Part shown: positions 26,697-35,933 of the stretch, one piece after another | Layout: each line of letters starts with the position of its first letter | Position numbering within the stretch: the stretch's first letter is position 1 | NCBI RefSeq assembly: GCF_023231945.1 | Contig: NZ_JAJLJH010000002.1 | Span: forward strand, 620,001 to 684,000 | Origin: Scleromatobacter humisilvae | GTDB lineage: Bacteria > Pseudomonadota > Gammaproteobacteria > Burkholderiales > Burkholderiaceae_C | Reading direction: 5' to 3' | DNA length: 64,000 nt | Program-made: the position numbers and the translations under genes | Notes under the pieces: model-generated | Told to the model about the DNA's origin: nothing | Seen by the model: only the letters and a program-made list of their open reading frames with translations | Databases searched by the model: none

Positions 26697-27827
26697 TCAG
26701 TTGAGGGCGATCTGCTTGCCGTCCTTGTAGGCGTAGAACGTCATGGCCGGGTTCTTCAGTTCGCCGTCGGCTTCGAACTGCACCGTGGTCGTCACGCCCT
26801 TGTAGTTCGTCTTGGCGAGGAACGGCAGGTAGACCTTCGGGTCGGACGAGCCGGCGCGCTTCATCGCGTCGACGAGGACCATGGTCGCGTCGTACGTGTA
26901 CGGCGAGTAGACCTGGAAGTCGCCGGGGTACTTCGCGTCGTAGCGCTTCTTCCACTCGGTGCCGCCAGGCATCTTGGCGATGGAGACGCCGCCTTGCGCG
27001 CACACCACGTTGCCGAGCGTCTTGGCGCCGCCGGCCAGTTCCATCAGCTTCTCGGTGCAGATGCCGTCGCCGCCGAAGAACTTGACGTTGGCCATGCCCA
27101 GCGTCTCGATCTGGCGCAGCATCGGGCCGGCCTGGGGATCCATGCCGCCGTAGAAGATGCCATCCGGGTTCTTCGACTTGATGGCCGTCAGGATCGACAT
27201 GAAGTCGGTGGCCTTGTCGTTGGTGTATTGCTCGCTGACGATCTCGATGCCACGCGCTTCCGCGGCCTTCTTGAACACCGAGGCCACGCCCTGGCCGTAG
27301 GCCGTGCGGTCGTCGATGATGGCGATGCGCTTGAGCTTGAGCGCGTCGGCCGCGTACAGCGCCAGGCCCGAACCCAGGGCGTTGTCGTTGGCCAGCAGGC
27401 GGAACACGTTGCTGAAGCCCTGCTTGGTCAGCGCGGGGTTGGTGGCCGAGGGGGTGATCTCGGGCATGCCGCACGCGTTGTAGATCTTGGACGCGGGGAT
27501 GGTCGTGCCGGAGTTCAGGTGGCCGACAACGCCGTTGACCTTCTGGTCGCACAGCTTCGTGGCGGCGGCGGTGCCCTGCTTCGGATCGGCCGCGTCGTCT
27601 TCGGCGACGAGCTCGAACTTGGCGTGCTTGCCGCCGATCATCACGTTTTCCTTGTTCAGGTCGTCGACGGCCATCCGGGCACCGTTTTCGTTGTCCTTGC
27701 CGTAATGGGCCTGCGAACCCGAGACGGGACCGACGTGGCCGATGCGGACCGTGATGTCTTCAGCTTGGACCGCGCCGGCGCACAGCACAGCGGCTGCGGC
27801 GACGATCATGTTCAGTTTCACTTGCAT
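26697..27827 (-). CDS. livK: Branched-chain amino acid-type ABC substrate-binding protein
   Basis: A 376-aa periplasmic binding protein of the LivJ/LivK family, with signal peptide (IVAAAAVLCAGAVQAED) and the typical IGHVGPVSGSQAHYGKDNENGARMAV start (two parts: IGHVGPVSGSQAHYGKD, NENGARMAV). It should bind leucine/isoleucine/valine or a related amide. The ATG at 27827 is chosen because GGAGG lies 7 bases upstream; a TTG two codons earlier is less likely. It stands alone, with no LivHMGF genes nearby, and has its own terminator. Confidence 0.9.
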   Translation of the reverse strand: MQVKLNMIVAAAAVLCAGAVQAEDITVRIGHVGPVSGSQAHYGKDNENGARMAVDDLNKENVMIGGKHAKFELVAEDDAADPKQGTAAATKLCDQKVNGVVGHLNSGTTIPASKIYNACGMPEITPSATNPALTKQGFSNVFRLLANDNALGSGLALYAADALKLKRIAIIDDRTAYGQGVASVFKKAAEARGIEIVSEQYTNDKATDFMSILTAIKSKNPDGIFYGGMDPQAGPMLRQIETLGMANVKFFGGDGICTEKLMELAGGAKTLGNVVCAQGGVSIAKMPGGTEWKKRYDAKYPGDFQVYSPYTYDATMVLVDAMKRAGSSDPKVYLPFLAKTNYKGVTTTVQFEADGELKNPAMTFYAYKDGKQIALN

Positions 27828-28112
27828 GTACAAACCTCCGGTTGGGGGAAAGTTGAGTGTGACGAATGGATGACCTCAACGGCCGTGAAGATACTCCAAA
27901 AAGCACTCGGCGCCCTATCGGGATCACCCACATTTCACCGAATGAACAACGGTGGTCCGGGCGGTCCGCAGAAGATCTGCAAGCCGCTGGCGCCGCAAGG
28001 CGTCGCAACGCCCGGCCGCGCCTTTCGTTGACAGACCATTCCCGTGCATCGCGCCCCGAAACATCGAATGCGCGGGCACTTCCGGTGCACGGCGACTATC
28101 GGCGCCGGCAAG
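27828..28112. other. Intergenic region upstream of the LivK-like gene
   Basis: About 285 bases between the sodB terminator and the binding-protein start. No credible gene is seen. It must carry the livK promoter on the minus strand, but no clear -35/-10 pair was recognised. Confidence 0.4.
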
Positions 28113-28136
28113 AAAAAAGGCGGCCCGCAGGCCGCC
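28113..28136 (-). terminator. Terminator of sodB
   Basis: A 7-bp stem GGCGGCC / GGCCGCC with loop CGCA. On the minus strand it is followed by six T residues. It lies 27 bases after the sodB stop. Confidence 0.92.
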
Positions 28137-28163
28137 TCTTGCGTCGGGCGCGAAACGCGCCGA

Positions 28164-28745
28164 TCAGGCGAAGTTGGCTTCCGCGAAATCCCAGTTCGCG
28201 AGCGAGTTCAGGTAAGTCTCGACGAACTTCGGACGCAGGTTGCGGTGGTCGATGTAGTACGCGTGCTCCCACACGTCGACCGTGAACAGCGCCTTGTCGG
28301 CAGTCGTCAGCGGCGTGCCGGCGGCGCCCATGTTGACGATGTCCACCGAGCCGTCGGCCTTCTTGACCAGCCACGTCCAGCCCGAGCCGAAGTTGCCCAC
28401 GGCCGACTTCTGGAATGCTTCCTTGAACGCCGCGAACGAGCCCCACTTGGCGTTGATCGCGTCGGCCAGCGCGCCCTTGGGCTCGCCGCCGCCGGCGGGC
28501 TTCATGCAGTTCCAGAAGAACGTGTGGTTCCAGATCTGCGCGGCGTTGTTGTAGATCGGGCCCGAGGCCTTCTTGATGATCTCCTCCAGCGACAGCGACT
28601 CGAACTCGGTGCCCTTCTGCAGGTTGTTCAGCTGCGTGACGTAGGCGTTGTGGTGCTTGTCATGGTGGTACTCGAGCGTCTCGCGGCTCATGTGCGGGGC
28701 GAGGGCGTCGTGCGAGTACGGCAGCGGCGGCAGAGTGTGTTCCAT
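28164..28745 (-). CDS. sodB: Superoxide dismutase (Fe type)
   Basis: Cytoplasmic superoxide dismutase, 193 aa, converting superoxide to oxygen and hydrogen peroxide. Metal ligands are visible: His in EYHHDKHHNAY, His in NHTFFWNC, and DVWEHAYYIDH (Asp and His). The GSGWTWLV and N-terminal LPPLPYS segments fit the Fe/Mn family; the overall pattern favours iron. The ATG at 28745 (MEHTLPPLPYS) is chosen over an in-frame start 31 codons upstream, because SOD proteins begin here. Downstream of xseA, as in many Burkholderiales. Confidence 0.96.
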   Translation of the reverse strand: MEHTLPPLPYSHDALAPHMSRETLEYHHDKHHNAYVTQLNNLQKGTEFESLSLEEIIKKASGPIYNNAAQIWNHTFFWNCMKPAGGGEPKGALADAINAKWGSFAAFKEAFQKSAVGNFGSGWTWLVKKADGSVDIVNMGAAGTPLTTADKALFTVDVWEHAYYIDHRNLRPKFVETYLNSLANWDFAEANFA

Positions 28746-28886
28746 TGGCTTGACCTTTCTGGCTTGTTTGCTTGTTCGAATCAGACGGGCGCTCGACCGA
28801 TCCGGCGGTAGGCGCTCTCGGCGGATTGTAGGCAGCACTTTCGGGGCAAGCGCCGATCCGGGGCTAAATCCCGGCTTGCGCGAGAT

Positions 28887-30314
28887 TCATTCTCCCGACA
28901 CCCCGCCCTCGGCGTCGACCAGCACCTGTTCGACCCGCAGGTCGGCGCGCCCGTCGTGCAGCACGGCGACGACGTCCTGCCCCGGCTGCAGCGCCCCCGC
29001 CGACACCAGCGCCCGGCCGTCGCGCGACTCCAGCAGCGTGTAGCCGCGCTCGAGCACGCGCTGCGGGTCGAGGTTGGCGAGCGCCTGTTCGTGGCGGCGC
29101 AGCGTGTCGCCGTGGCGCGCCAGCGTGCGCTCGGCCGCGCGGACGAAGCGCGCACCGAGCGACTGGTGACGCTCGCGGCGCGCGTTGACGACCCGCTCGC
29201 CGGCCCTCGCCAGCCGCGCGCCGAGCGCCTCCTGCGCGCGTGCGAGCGCCTGCCAGCGCGCGCGCAGCGCCGCCGCGTGGCGCGACTCCAGCCGCTGCAG
29301 GCGCTGGCGCCACGCGCCCAGCGCCTGTGCCGGACGCGCCAGGCGCGCGGCCGCGGTGTCCAGCCGCTGCGCATGCGCCTGCAGGCGCTGCTCGACGCGC
29401 GCGCTCAGGCGGCGCGCCGAGGCGGTCAGCGCGTCCAGCACGACGGCCCGCTCGACCGCCACGGACTCGGCCGCGGCGGTGGGCGTCGCGGCGCGCAGGT
29501 CGGCGACGAGGTCGACGAGCGTGACGTCGGTCTCGTGGCCAACGCCGCTGACCACCGGCCGCGACATCCCGTCCAGCGCCCGCACGACGCGCTCGTCGTT
29601 GAAGGCCCAGAGGTCCTCCAGCGAGCCGCCGCCCCGGCACACGAGCACCACGTCGACCTCGTCGCGCCGCTCGACCTGCGCCAGCGCGGCCACCAGCGCC
29701 GCCGGCGCCTCCGCGCCCTGCACCAGGCTCGGGTAGACGATCACCTGCACGTGCGGCGCGCGCCGGGCGAGCGTCGCCACGACGTCGTGCAGCGCGGCGC
29801 CGGCGGTCGACGTCACGACGCCGACCGTACGCACGAACGGCGGCAGCGGCCGCTTGCGCTGGGCGTCGAACAGGCCCTCGGCCGCGAGGCGCGCGCGCAG
29901 GCGCAGGAACTCCTCGTAGAGCTGGCCGGCGCCCAGGCGCTGCATGGACTCGACGACCATCTGCAACTCGCCGCGCGCCTCGTAGACCGCCAGCCGGCCG
30001 CGCAACTCCACCTGCAGGCCGTCCTGCAAGGGCACGTTGCTGAGCGCCGCGGCGCGCTTGAACATCGCGCAGCGCAGCGCCCCGGCCCCGCCGGAGGCGT
30101 CCTTCAGCGTGAAGTAGCAATGGCCGCTGGAGGCGCGCGTGCTGCCGCTCAACTCGCCGCGCACCGTCACCGCGCCGAAGCGCGCCGCCAACGCGTCGCC
30201 GGCAGCCAGCAGCAGTGCCGAGACGCTCCAGGCCGAGGGTCGCGCGGGCAGTGCCGGGCCGCTCCCGGGCGCCCTCGCGCGTTCGAATCCCGGCACCGCG
30301 AACGGATCGGCCAT
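28887..30314 (-). CDS. xseA: Exodeoxyribonuclease VII large subunit
   Basis: A 475-aa XseA, the catalytic subunit that with XseB degrades single-stranded DNA. It has an N-terminal OB-fold (VRGELSGSTRASSGHCYFTL in the first 80 residues), the catalytic core (VGVVTSTAGAALHDV, DVVLVCRGGGSLEDLWAFND, VSGVGHETDVTLVD) and a long Arg/Ala-rich coiled-coil C-terminus ending in the conserved RVLERGYTLL. The ATG at 30314 has GGGGAGG upstream; the frame extends 17 codons further without support. Confidence 0.95.
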   Translation of the reverse strand: MADPFAVPGFERARAPGSGPALPARPSAWSVSALLLAAGDALAARFGAVTVRGELSGSTRASSGHCYFTLKDASGGAGALRCAMFKRAAALSNVPLQDGLQVELRGRLAVYEARGELQMVVESMQRLGAGQLYEEFLRLRARLAAEGLFDAQRKRPLPPFVRTVGVVTSTAGAALHDVVATLARRAPHVQVIVYPSLVQGAEAPAALVAALAQVERRDEVDVVLVCRGGGSLEDLWAFNDERVVRALDGMSRPVVSGVGHETDVTLVDLVADLRAATPTAAAESVAVERAVVLDALTASARRLSARVEQRLQAHAQRLDTAAARLARPAQALGAWRQRLQRLESRHAAALRARWQALARAQEALGARLARAGERVVNARRERHQSLGARFVRAAERTLARHGDTLRRHEQALANLDPQRVLERGYTLLESRDGRALVSAGALQPGQDVVAVLHDGRADLRVEQVLVDAEGGVSGE

Positions 30315-30738
30315 CAACACCTCCCCATGCCACAAATCGAGGGGAAAAACCCTAGTACTCCACAATTTTGCCGATGGCGCGGGCGAGCGGGCAATGCCGT
30401 CGCGGCGCCGTCGCTATCACATAAGTGATTGATTCTTATCACTTTTTAAGTGCCTACTTTTTAAGCAAGCCAGCCCGGAGGGCCGGAATTGGCGGGTTCC
30501 GGGCCCGCCAGGGCCAGTTACCCACAAAGTTTTCCACAGATCGTGTGGATGGGTGGACAAGTCGCCGATCCGTCCTCATTTGCCCGGCCGCAACGATGCC
30601 ACGGCAACGGCGCCGCGCTCACGTCGTGTTGCAAGATTCTTCGCCGCGCGCCGGCGGTCCGGCGGGATTGCGGCCCGGCTTCTCAAGCCATAATCCGCGC
30701 TTGCGCCCAGGGCGCTTTCACATGTCGAAGGGGTTGAT
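30315..30738. other. Divergent region xseA / exbB with palindromes and DnaA-box-like sites
   Basis: 424 bases without a gene. At 30416-30465 there is an AT-rich cluster of nested palindromes: ATCAC-ATAA-GTGAT, AAGTGAT-8-ATCACTT, CACTT-TTT-AAGTG, and a 10-bp direct repeat ACTTTTTAAG at 30441 and 30456. At 30518-30552 there are three 9-mers close to the DnaA box TTATCCACA: TTACCCACA, TTTTCCACA and, inverted, CCATCCACA. The last two also form TCCACA-GATCG-TGTGGA. Confidence 0.6.
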
Positions 30739-31377
30739 TTGCTCAAGATCGTACAAGAGGCCGGCTGGCCGATCTGGCCGCTGATTCTTTGCTCGATTGC
30801 CGCCGTGGCGCTCATCGTTGAACGCTTCATGGCGCTGCGCACCGCGCGCATCGCGCCCGGCTACCTGTTGGGCGAGGTGATCGCCGTCACCCGCAACGGC
30901 CTGCCGCCGGCCGACGTGGTCGCCAAGCTGGCCGAGAACTCGCTGCTGGGCAGCGTGCTCGCCGCCGGCCTCAAGCTGCTGGCCGTCGACCCGCGCGTCG
31001 GCGAAGTGCAGCTGCGCCAGACCTTCGAGGGCGCCGGCCGCGACGCCGCGCACAAGATGGATCGCTACCTCAACGCACTCGGCTCCATCGCCGCGGCCGC
31101 GCCGCTGCTGGGCCTGTTCGGCACGGTGGTCGGCATGATCGAGATCTTCGGCTCGCAAGGCGGTGGCAACACCAATCCCGCCGAACTCGCGCACGGCATC
31201 TCCACCGCGCTGTACAACACGGCCGCCGGCCTGATCGTGGCGATCCCGTCGCTGATGTTCTACCGCTACTTCCGCGGCCGCGTCGACGACTACCTGCACA
31301 CGCTGGAGCAGTCGTCCGAGCAGTTGCTGACGCAGCTGATGCGCGTGGCGGCGACGCGTCCGGGCCAGACCAAATGA
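30739..31377 (+). CDS. exbB: MotA/TolQ/ExbB proton channel protein
   Basis: A 212-aa inner-membrane protein of the ExbB/TolQ family, forming with ExbD the proton channel that energises TonB-dependent receptors (two of which lie in this window). It has one N-terminal helix (WPIWPLILCSIAAVALIVERF, split WPIWPLILCSIAAVALI and VERF) and two later helices (LGSIAAAAPLLGLFGTVVGMI, split LGSIAAAAPLLGL and FGTVVGMI; TALYNTAAGLIVAIPSLMFY). The start is a TTG with GAAGGGG about 5 bases upstream; no ATG fits. It overlaps exbD as ATGA. Confidence 0.93.
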   Translation: MLKIVQEAGWPIWPLILCSIAAVALIVERFMALRTARIAPGYLLGEVIAVTRNGLPPADVVAKLAENSLLGSVLAAGLKLLAVDPRVGEVQLRQTFEGAGRDAAHKMDRYLNALGSIAAAAPLLGLFGTVVGMIEIFGSQGGGNTNPAELAHGISTALYNTAAGLIVAIPSLMFYRYFRGRVDDYLHTLEQSSEQLLTQLMRVAATRPGQTK

Positions 31378-31808
31378 ACTTCCGCAAGCCTCGTCCGGAG
31401 GATCCCGAGATCAACCTCATCCCGTTCATCGACGTGCTGCTGGTGATCCTGATCTTCCTGATGCTGTCGACGACGTACTCGAAGTTCACCGAGCTGTCGG
31501 TGACGCTGCCGAGCGCCAACGCGGAGGCCTCGCGCGACCGCCCCGCCGAGATCATCGTCGCGGTCGCGGCCGACGGACGCTACACGGTCGACCACCAGGC
31601 CGTCGACGGCCGCAACGTCGATGCGCTGACGACCGCGCTGCGCACGGCGACCGAGTCGCGCAAGGAGCCGTTCCTGATCATCTCGGCGGACGCGATGTCC
31701 ACGCACCAGGCCGTGATCAACGTGATGGACGCCGCGCGCCGCGCCGGCCTGTCGCGCATGACCTTCGCCGCGCAGACCGCCAACGGCGCGGCCGCCGAGC
31801 AGCAATGA
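31374..31808 (+). CDS. exbD: ExbD/TolR proton channel partner
   Basis: A 144-aa ExbD/TolR-family protein with one transmembrane helix containing the essential aspartate (INLIPFIDVLLVILIFLML, Asp near residue 25) and a periplasmic domain ending in the conserved SADAMSTHQAVINVMDAARR. It is coupled to exbB by ATGA. Whether the pair serves TonB or the Tol-Pal system is not decided by sequence alone; there are no tolA/tolB/pal genes next to it, so ExbD is preferred. Confidence 0.93.
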   Translation: MNFRKPRPEDPEINLIPFIDVLLVILIFLMLSTTYSKFTELSVTLPSANAEASRDRPAEIIVAVAADGRYTVDHQAVDGRNVDALTTALRTATESRKEPFLIISADAMSTHQAVINVMDAARRAGLSRMTFAAQTANGAAAEQQ

Positions 31809-31860
31809 CACGGCAACCCTCCGCCGCGCGCGGAGGGCCGACGGCGCGACGCGTCCTTCC

Positions 31861-32934
31861 ATGACCGCAGCGTTCGCCCGACTCCTGCAGCGCCACTGGT
31901 GGCGCCCTCGCCTGACGCCGCTGACCGCGCTGCTGGCGCCGTCGGCCGGCGTCGTCGGCGCCGTCGCCGCGCGGCGCCGCACCGGCGCGCGCGCGCAGCC
32001 GCTGCCCGTGCCGGTGATCGTCGTGGGCAACGTGATCGTCGGCGGCGCCGGCAAGACGCCCACCGTGATCGCGCTCGTGGCGCTGCTGCGCAGCTGGGGC
32101 CTGGCGCCCGGCATCGTCAGCCGAGGCCATGGCCGCGCCGACGCTGGCGCGCTGCTGCTCGATGCGACGACGCCGGCCGACGCCGCCACCCCCGCCGCGT
32201 TCGGCGACGAGCCCTTGCTGATGCACCTTCGCACCGGCGCGCCGGTGGCCGTCGCGCGGCAGCGCCGCGAGGCCGCGCTGGGGCTGCTGGCAGCGCATCC
32301 CGAGGTCGACGTCATCGTCGCCGACGACGGCCTGCAGCATCACGCGCTGGCGCGCGACATCGAGCTGGTCGTGTTCGACGGGCGCGGCATCGGCAACGGC
32401 TGGCCGCTGCCGGCGGGCCCGTTGCGCGAACGCGCGGACGCGATCTGGCCGACCGGGGCCGATACCCCACCCCGTTTCATCCTCGTCAACGGCCGCTGGC
32501 CCGCGCCGCCCGCGCGCGCGCTGCCCGCGCCGCGCGAGCGCTGCTTCGAGGCACGGCGAAGTCTGGGCGGCGCGCTGTCGCTGGCGGACTGGTCGCGCGG
32601 CGCAACGGCAACGCGCGAGGCGCTGCTCGCTCTGCGCGGACGCCCGCTGCTGGCCGCCGCCGGCATCGGCGACCCGGAGCGCTTCTTCGCGATGCTCGAG
32701 GCCGAGGGCCTGGCGATCGCGCGGCTGCCGCTCACCGACCACGCGAGCTTCGATCCCCTGCCCTGGCCTGTGGGCACCGACGACGTCATCGTCACCGAGA
32801 AGGACGCCGTCAAGCTCGCGCGGCGCCCGCTCGGCCGGACGCGGGTCTGGGTCGCCACGTTAGACTTCGGGTTGCCGGACGACCTGGCCCGCGCGCTGCG
32901 CGACGCGCTGCCCGCGCGACCCCGCTCCGCCTGA
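31861..32934 (+). CDS. lpxK: Tetraacyldisaccharide 4'-kinase
   Basis: A 357-aa LpxK, phosphorylating the lipid A disaccharide precursor at the 4' position on the inner face of the membrane. It has the Walker A-like [13 protein letters not shown] (near residue 60), [19 protein letters not shown] (Walker B-like), and the C-terminal [10 protein letters not shown]. It lies between exbD and the Trm112-like gene in a common betaproteobacterial order, with kdsB following. Confidence 0.96.
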   Translation: MTAAFARLLQRHWWRPRLTPLTALLAPSAGVVGAVAARRRTGARAQPLPVPVIVVGNVIVGGAGKTPTVIALVALLRSWGLAPGIVSRGHGRADAGALLLDATTPADAATPAAFGDEPLLMHLRTGAPVAVARQRREAALGLLAAHPEVDVIVADDGLQHHALARDIELVVFDGRGIGNGWPLPAGPLRERADAIWPTGADTPPRFILVNGRWPAPPARALPAPRERCFEARRSLGGALSLADWSRGATATREALLALRGRPLLAAAGIGDPERFFAMLEAEGLAIARLPLTDHASFDPLPWPVGTDDVIVTEKDAVKLARRPLGRTRVWVATLDFGLPDDLARALRDALPARPRSA

Positions 32935-32972
32935 AACACCTTGCCCCCGCCGGGACCGCCGGCGCCCCCATC

Positions 32973-33188
32973 ATGACCCTCGACCATCGACTCATCGCCA
33001 TGCTCGTGTGCCCGCTCTGCAAGGGCCCGCTGGAAGCCGGCCGCGACGCCGACAACCGGCTCGTCGAACTCGAGTGCCCGGCCGACAAGCTGGCGTTCCC
33101 GATCCACGACGGCATCCCCGTGATGCTGGAGAGCGAGGCGCGCCCGCTCGCGACCGCCGCCACGCCGGCGCCGCAACTCGTTCCCTGA
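32973..33188 (+). CDS. Trm112-family zinc-ribbon-like small protein
   Basis: A 71-aa protein starting at the ATG of [20 protein letters not shown]. The CPLC pair near residues 13-16 and a further Cys ([12 protein letters not shown]) fit the bacterial Trm112/YcaR family (UPF0434), a small activator or chaperone-like protein always found beside lpxK-kdsB. It has a long C-terminal alanine/proline tail beyond the usual 60 residues. Function in bacteria is poorly defined. Confidence 0.9.
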   Translation: MTLDHRLIAMLVCPLCKGPLEAGRDADNRLVELECPADKLAFPIHDGIPVMLESEARPLATAATPAPQLVP

Positions 33189-33199
33189 GGCGCGAGGCC

Positions 33200-33979
33200 G
33201 TGACGTTCAGCGTCCTCGTTCCGGCGCGCATGGCGTCGACACGCCTGCCCGACAAGCCGCTGGCCGACATCGCGGGCCTGCCGATGGTGGTGCGCGTCGC
33301 GCGCCAGGCCGCGCGCTCGGGCGCGTTGCGCGTCGTGGTGGCCGCCGACGACGCGCGCGTGATCGAGGCCTGCCGGCGCCACGGCGTCGAGGCCGTGCTC
33401 ACCCGCGTCGACCACGCCAGCGGCAGCGATCGCCTCGCCGAGGCCTGCACGCTGCTGGGCCTGGACGGCGGCGACATCGTCGTCAACGTGCAGGGCGACG
33501 AGCCGCTGATCGACCCCGCGCTGATCCGCCAGTGCGCGGGCCTGCTCGAGACGGACGGCGAGGCCGTCGTCGCCACGGCGGCGCACGCGATCGATGACGC
33601 CGCCGACTTCACCAATCCGAACGTGGTCAAGGTGGTGCTCGACGCGAAGTTCCGCGCGCTCTACTTCAGCCGCTCGCCGCTGCCGTGGTGGCGCGACGCG
33701 TCGTCGCCCGGACAGCCCGCGTTGCCGGTCGCGGGCGCGCAGGACGTCGGCGCGCTGCGCCACATCGGCCTGTACGCGTATCGCGCAGGCTACCTGCGCA
33801 CCTTTCCGACGCTGGCGATGGCGCCGCTGGAGCGGCTCGAGTCGCTCGAGCAGTTGCGCGTGCTGTGGCACGGCGAGCGCATCGTCGTGCACATCGCGCC
33901 GCATGCCCCGCCGGGCGGTGTCGACACCGCCGAAGATCTGGCCCGCGTGCGGGCGCTGCTGGCGGGCGCCACGGACTGA
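33200..33979 (+). CDS. kdsB: 3-deoxy-manno-octulosonate cytidylyltransferase
   Basis: A 259-aa KdsB, activating Kdo with CTP to CMP-Kdo for lipopolysaccharide core synthesis. The N-terminal [17 protein letters not shown] is the nucleotide-binding signature, with [30 protein letters not shown] and [13 protein letters not shown] further on. The start is the GTG at 33200, at the correct family position. It lies 11 bases after the Trm112-like gene. Confidence 0.95.
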   Translation: MTFSVLVPARMASTRLPDKPLADIAGLPMVVRVARQAARSGALRVVVAADDARVIEACRRHGVEAVLTRVDHASGSDRLAEACTLLGLDGGDIVVNVQGDEPLIDPALIRQCAGLLETDGEAVVATAAHAIDDAADFTNPNVVKVVLDAKFRALYFSRSPLPWWRDASSPGQPALPVAGAQDVGALRHIGLYAYRAGYLRTFPTLAMAPLERLESLEQLRVLWHGERIVVHIAPHAPPGGVDTAEDLARVRALLAGATD

Positions 33980-34063
33980 CGGGCGACATCCGCGCACCGC
34001 GGATTTCCGCGCATCGTCATCATCGATCCACGATGGTGCAGTAAGGCTCCGTCGGGGTGCGCG

Positions 34064-34133
34064 TGATATTCTGTCGAGTAATCCCGGCACCCTGGCAGCC
34101 TGAATAACGGCCTCTGGCCGATTTCGAATATCA
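34064..34133. repeat. Inverted repeat TGATATTC / GAATATCA before adk
   Basis: A perfect 8-bp inverted repeat (34064-34071 and 34126-34133) with a 54-base loop that itself contains GGCC-TCT-GGCC, in the 190-base gap before adk. It could shape the adk leader RNA or be a chance AT-rich pair; no function is assigned. Confidence 0.35.
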
Positions 34134-34162
34134 GGCGTGCGAAAAAGAATTTTCGACCTTAG

Positions 34163-34828
<666 letters not shown>

Positions 34829-34849
34829 GCGTTCCCGCGCGCAGGCTGC

Positions 34850-34878
34850 AAGCCCGCGCCGGCGACGTCGCGGGCTTT
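34850..34878 (+). terminator. Terminator of adk
   Basis: A 7-bp stem GCCCGCG / CGCGGGC with a 10-base loop and TTTTT after it, 22 bases past the adk stop. Confidence 0.9.
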
Positions 34879-34924
34879 TTCGTGGTGGGCCCGCCCCCTT
34901 GCCTTGCGCCGCTTTCCGGCGACA

Positions 34925-34948
34925 ATTGACGTTTACGTTAACGTCAAT
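34925..34948. promoter_or_regulatory. 24-bp palindrome, LiuR/MerR-type operator candidate
   Basis: A perfect inverted repeat ATTGACGTT - TACGTT - AACGTCAAT (9-bp arms, 6-bp centre) 31 bases before the SDR start codon. This form (TTGACGTT...AACGTCAA) matches my memory of sites bound by LiuR, a MerR-family regulator of branched-chain amino acid and fatty acid degradation in proteobacteria. That reading fits an SDR acting on 3-hydroxyacyl-CoA. The regulator gene is not in the window. Confidence 0.65.
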
Positions 34949-34978
34949 CCAGCCGGCCCGGCCGGCACAGGAGCAAGC

Positions 34979-35737
34979 ATGGAAATCTCGGGCAAGGTAT
35001 TCATCGTCACCGGCGCGGCCTCGGGCCTCGGCGAAGGCACGGCGCGCATGCTGGTGGCCAACGGCGCCAAGGTGGTGCTGGCCGACCTGCAGGAGGAACG
35101 CGGCAACGCCATCGCCGCCGAACTGGGCCAGACCTTCGTGCGCTGCGACGTCACGCAGGAGGCCGACGGCCGCCGCGTGGTCGAGGCCGCCAAGGGCCTG
35201 GGCAAGCTGATGGGCCTGGTCAACTGCGCCGGCATCGCGCCGGCGGCGCGCACTGTGGGCAAGACGGGCCCGCACGCGCTTGAGTTGTTCTCCAAGGTCG
35301 TGACGATCAACCTGATCGGCAGCTTCAACATGATCCGTCTGGCGGCCGAGGCGATGAGCGCCAACGAACCCGAATCCACCGGCGAGCGCGGCGTGCTGAT
35401 CAGCACCGCCAGCGTGGCCGCCTACGACGGCCAGATCGGCCAGGCCGCCTACGCCGCGAGCAAGGGCGGCGTCGTCGGCATGACGCTGCCGATCGCGCGC
35501 GACCTGGCCAAGACGGGCATCCGCAACATGACGATCGCACCGGGCATCTTCGGCACGCCGATGCTGTTCGGCATGCCGCAAGAGGTGCAGGACGCGCTGG
35601 CCGCCAGCGTGCCCTTCCCCAGCCGGCTGGGCACGCCCGTCGACTACGCGAAGCTCGTGCACCAGATCGTCACCAACGAGATGCTCAATGGCGAAGTGAT
35701 CCGCCTGGACGGCGCGATCCGCCTCGCCCCGCGCTGA
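34979..35737 (+). CDS. Short-chain dehydrogenase, 3-hydroxyacyl-CoA dehydrogenase type
   Basis: A 252-aa NAD-dependent SDR. It has the glycine-rich [13 protein letters not shown], the [16 protein letters not shown] stretch, and the catalytic Ser-Tyr-Lys set ([23 protein letters not shown], in two parts [11 protein letters not shown] and [12 protein letters not shown]). The pattern resembles human HSD17B10 and bacterial 3-hydroxy-2-methylbutyryl-CoA dehydrogenases, which oxidise 3-hydroxyacyl-CoAs in isoleucine and fatty acid breakdown. The ATG at 34979 has an AGGAG site upstream. A strong palindrome sits in its promoter region. Confidence 0.9.
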   Translation: MEISGKVFIVTGAASGLGEGTARMLVANGAKVVLADLQEERGNAIAAELGQTFVRCDVTQEADGRRVVEAAKGLGKLMGLVNCAGIAPAARTVGKTGPHALELFSKVVTINLIGSFNMIRLAAEAMSANEPESTGERGVLISTASVAAYDGQIGQAAYAASKGGVVGMTLPIARDLAKTGIRNMTIAPGIFGTPMLFGMPQEVQDALAASVPFPSRLGTPVDYAKLVHQIVTNEMLNGEVIRLDGAIRLAPR

Positions 35738-35787
35738 GCGTCTTCAGGCTTGCCGGCCCGGGAGGGTTTCCCGGCCGCTGAAACGAC

Positions 35788-35820
35788 AACGGCCCCTCGC
35801 GACGCGAGGGGCCGTTCTTC
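35788..35820 (+). terminator. Terminator of the SDR gene
   Basis: A perfect 13-bp stem AACGGCCCCTCGC / GCGAGGGGCCGTT with a three-base loop, followed by CTTC and a short T-rich stretch. Confidence 0.85.
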
Positions 35821-35847
35821 ATTGGCTGCGCGGACGCGCGGGCCATG

Positions 35848-35883
35848 AAAAAAGGCGCGAACCATCCGAGGATGTTTCGCGCC
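35848..35883 (-). terminator. Terminator of the second TonB receptor
   Basis: A 14-bp stem (GGCGCGAACCATCC / GGATGTTTCGCGCC) with a single mismatch and a two-base loop. On the minus strand it is followed by six T residues, 51 bases after the receptor stop. Confidence 0.88.
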
Positions 35884-35933
35884 CTTGCTGGACGCCGGAA
35901 TGCCCGAAGGCATCCCGGATTCCGGCGGCTCGC

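Noticed and set aside
30518-30552. Chromosomal replication origin
   Set aside because: Only three imperfect DnaA-box-like 9-mers and no dnaA, dnaN or gidA nearby. Kept only as a regulatory curiosity.
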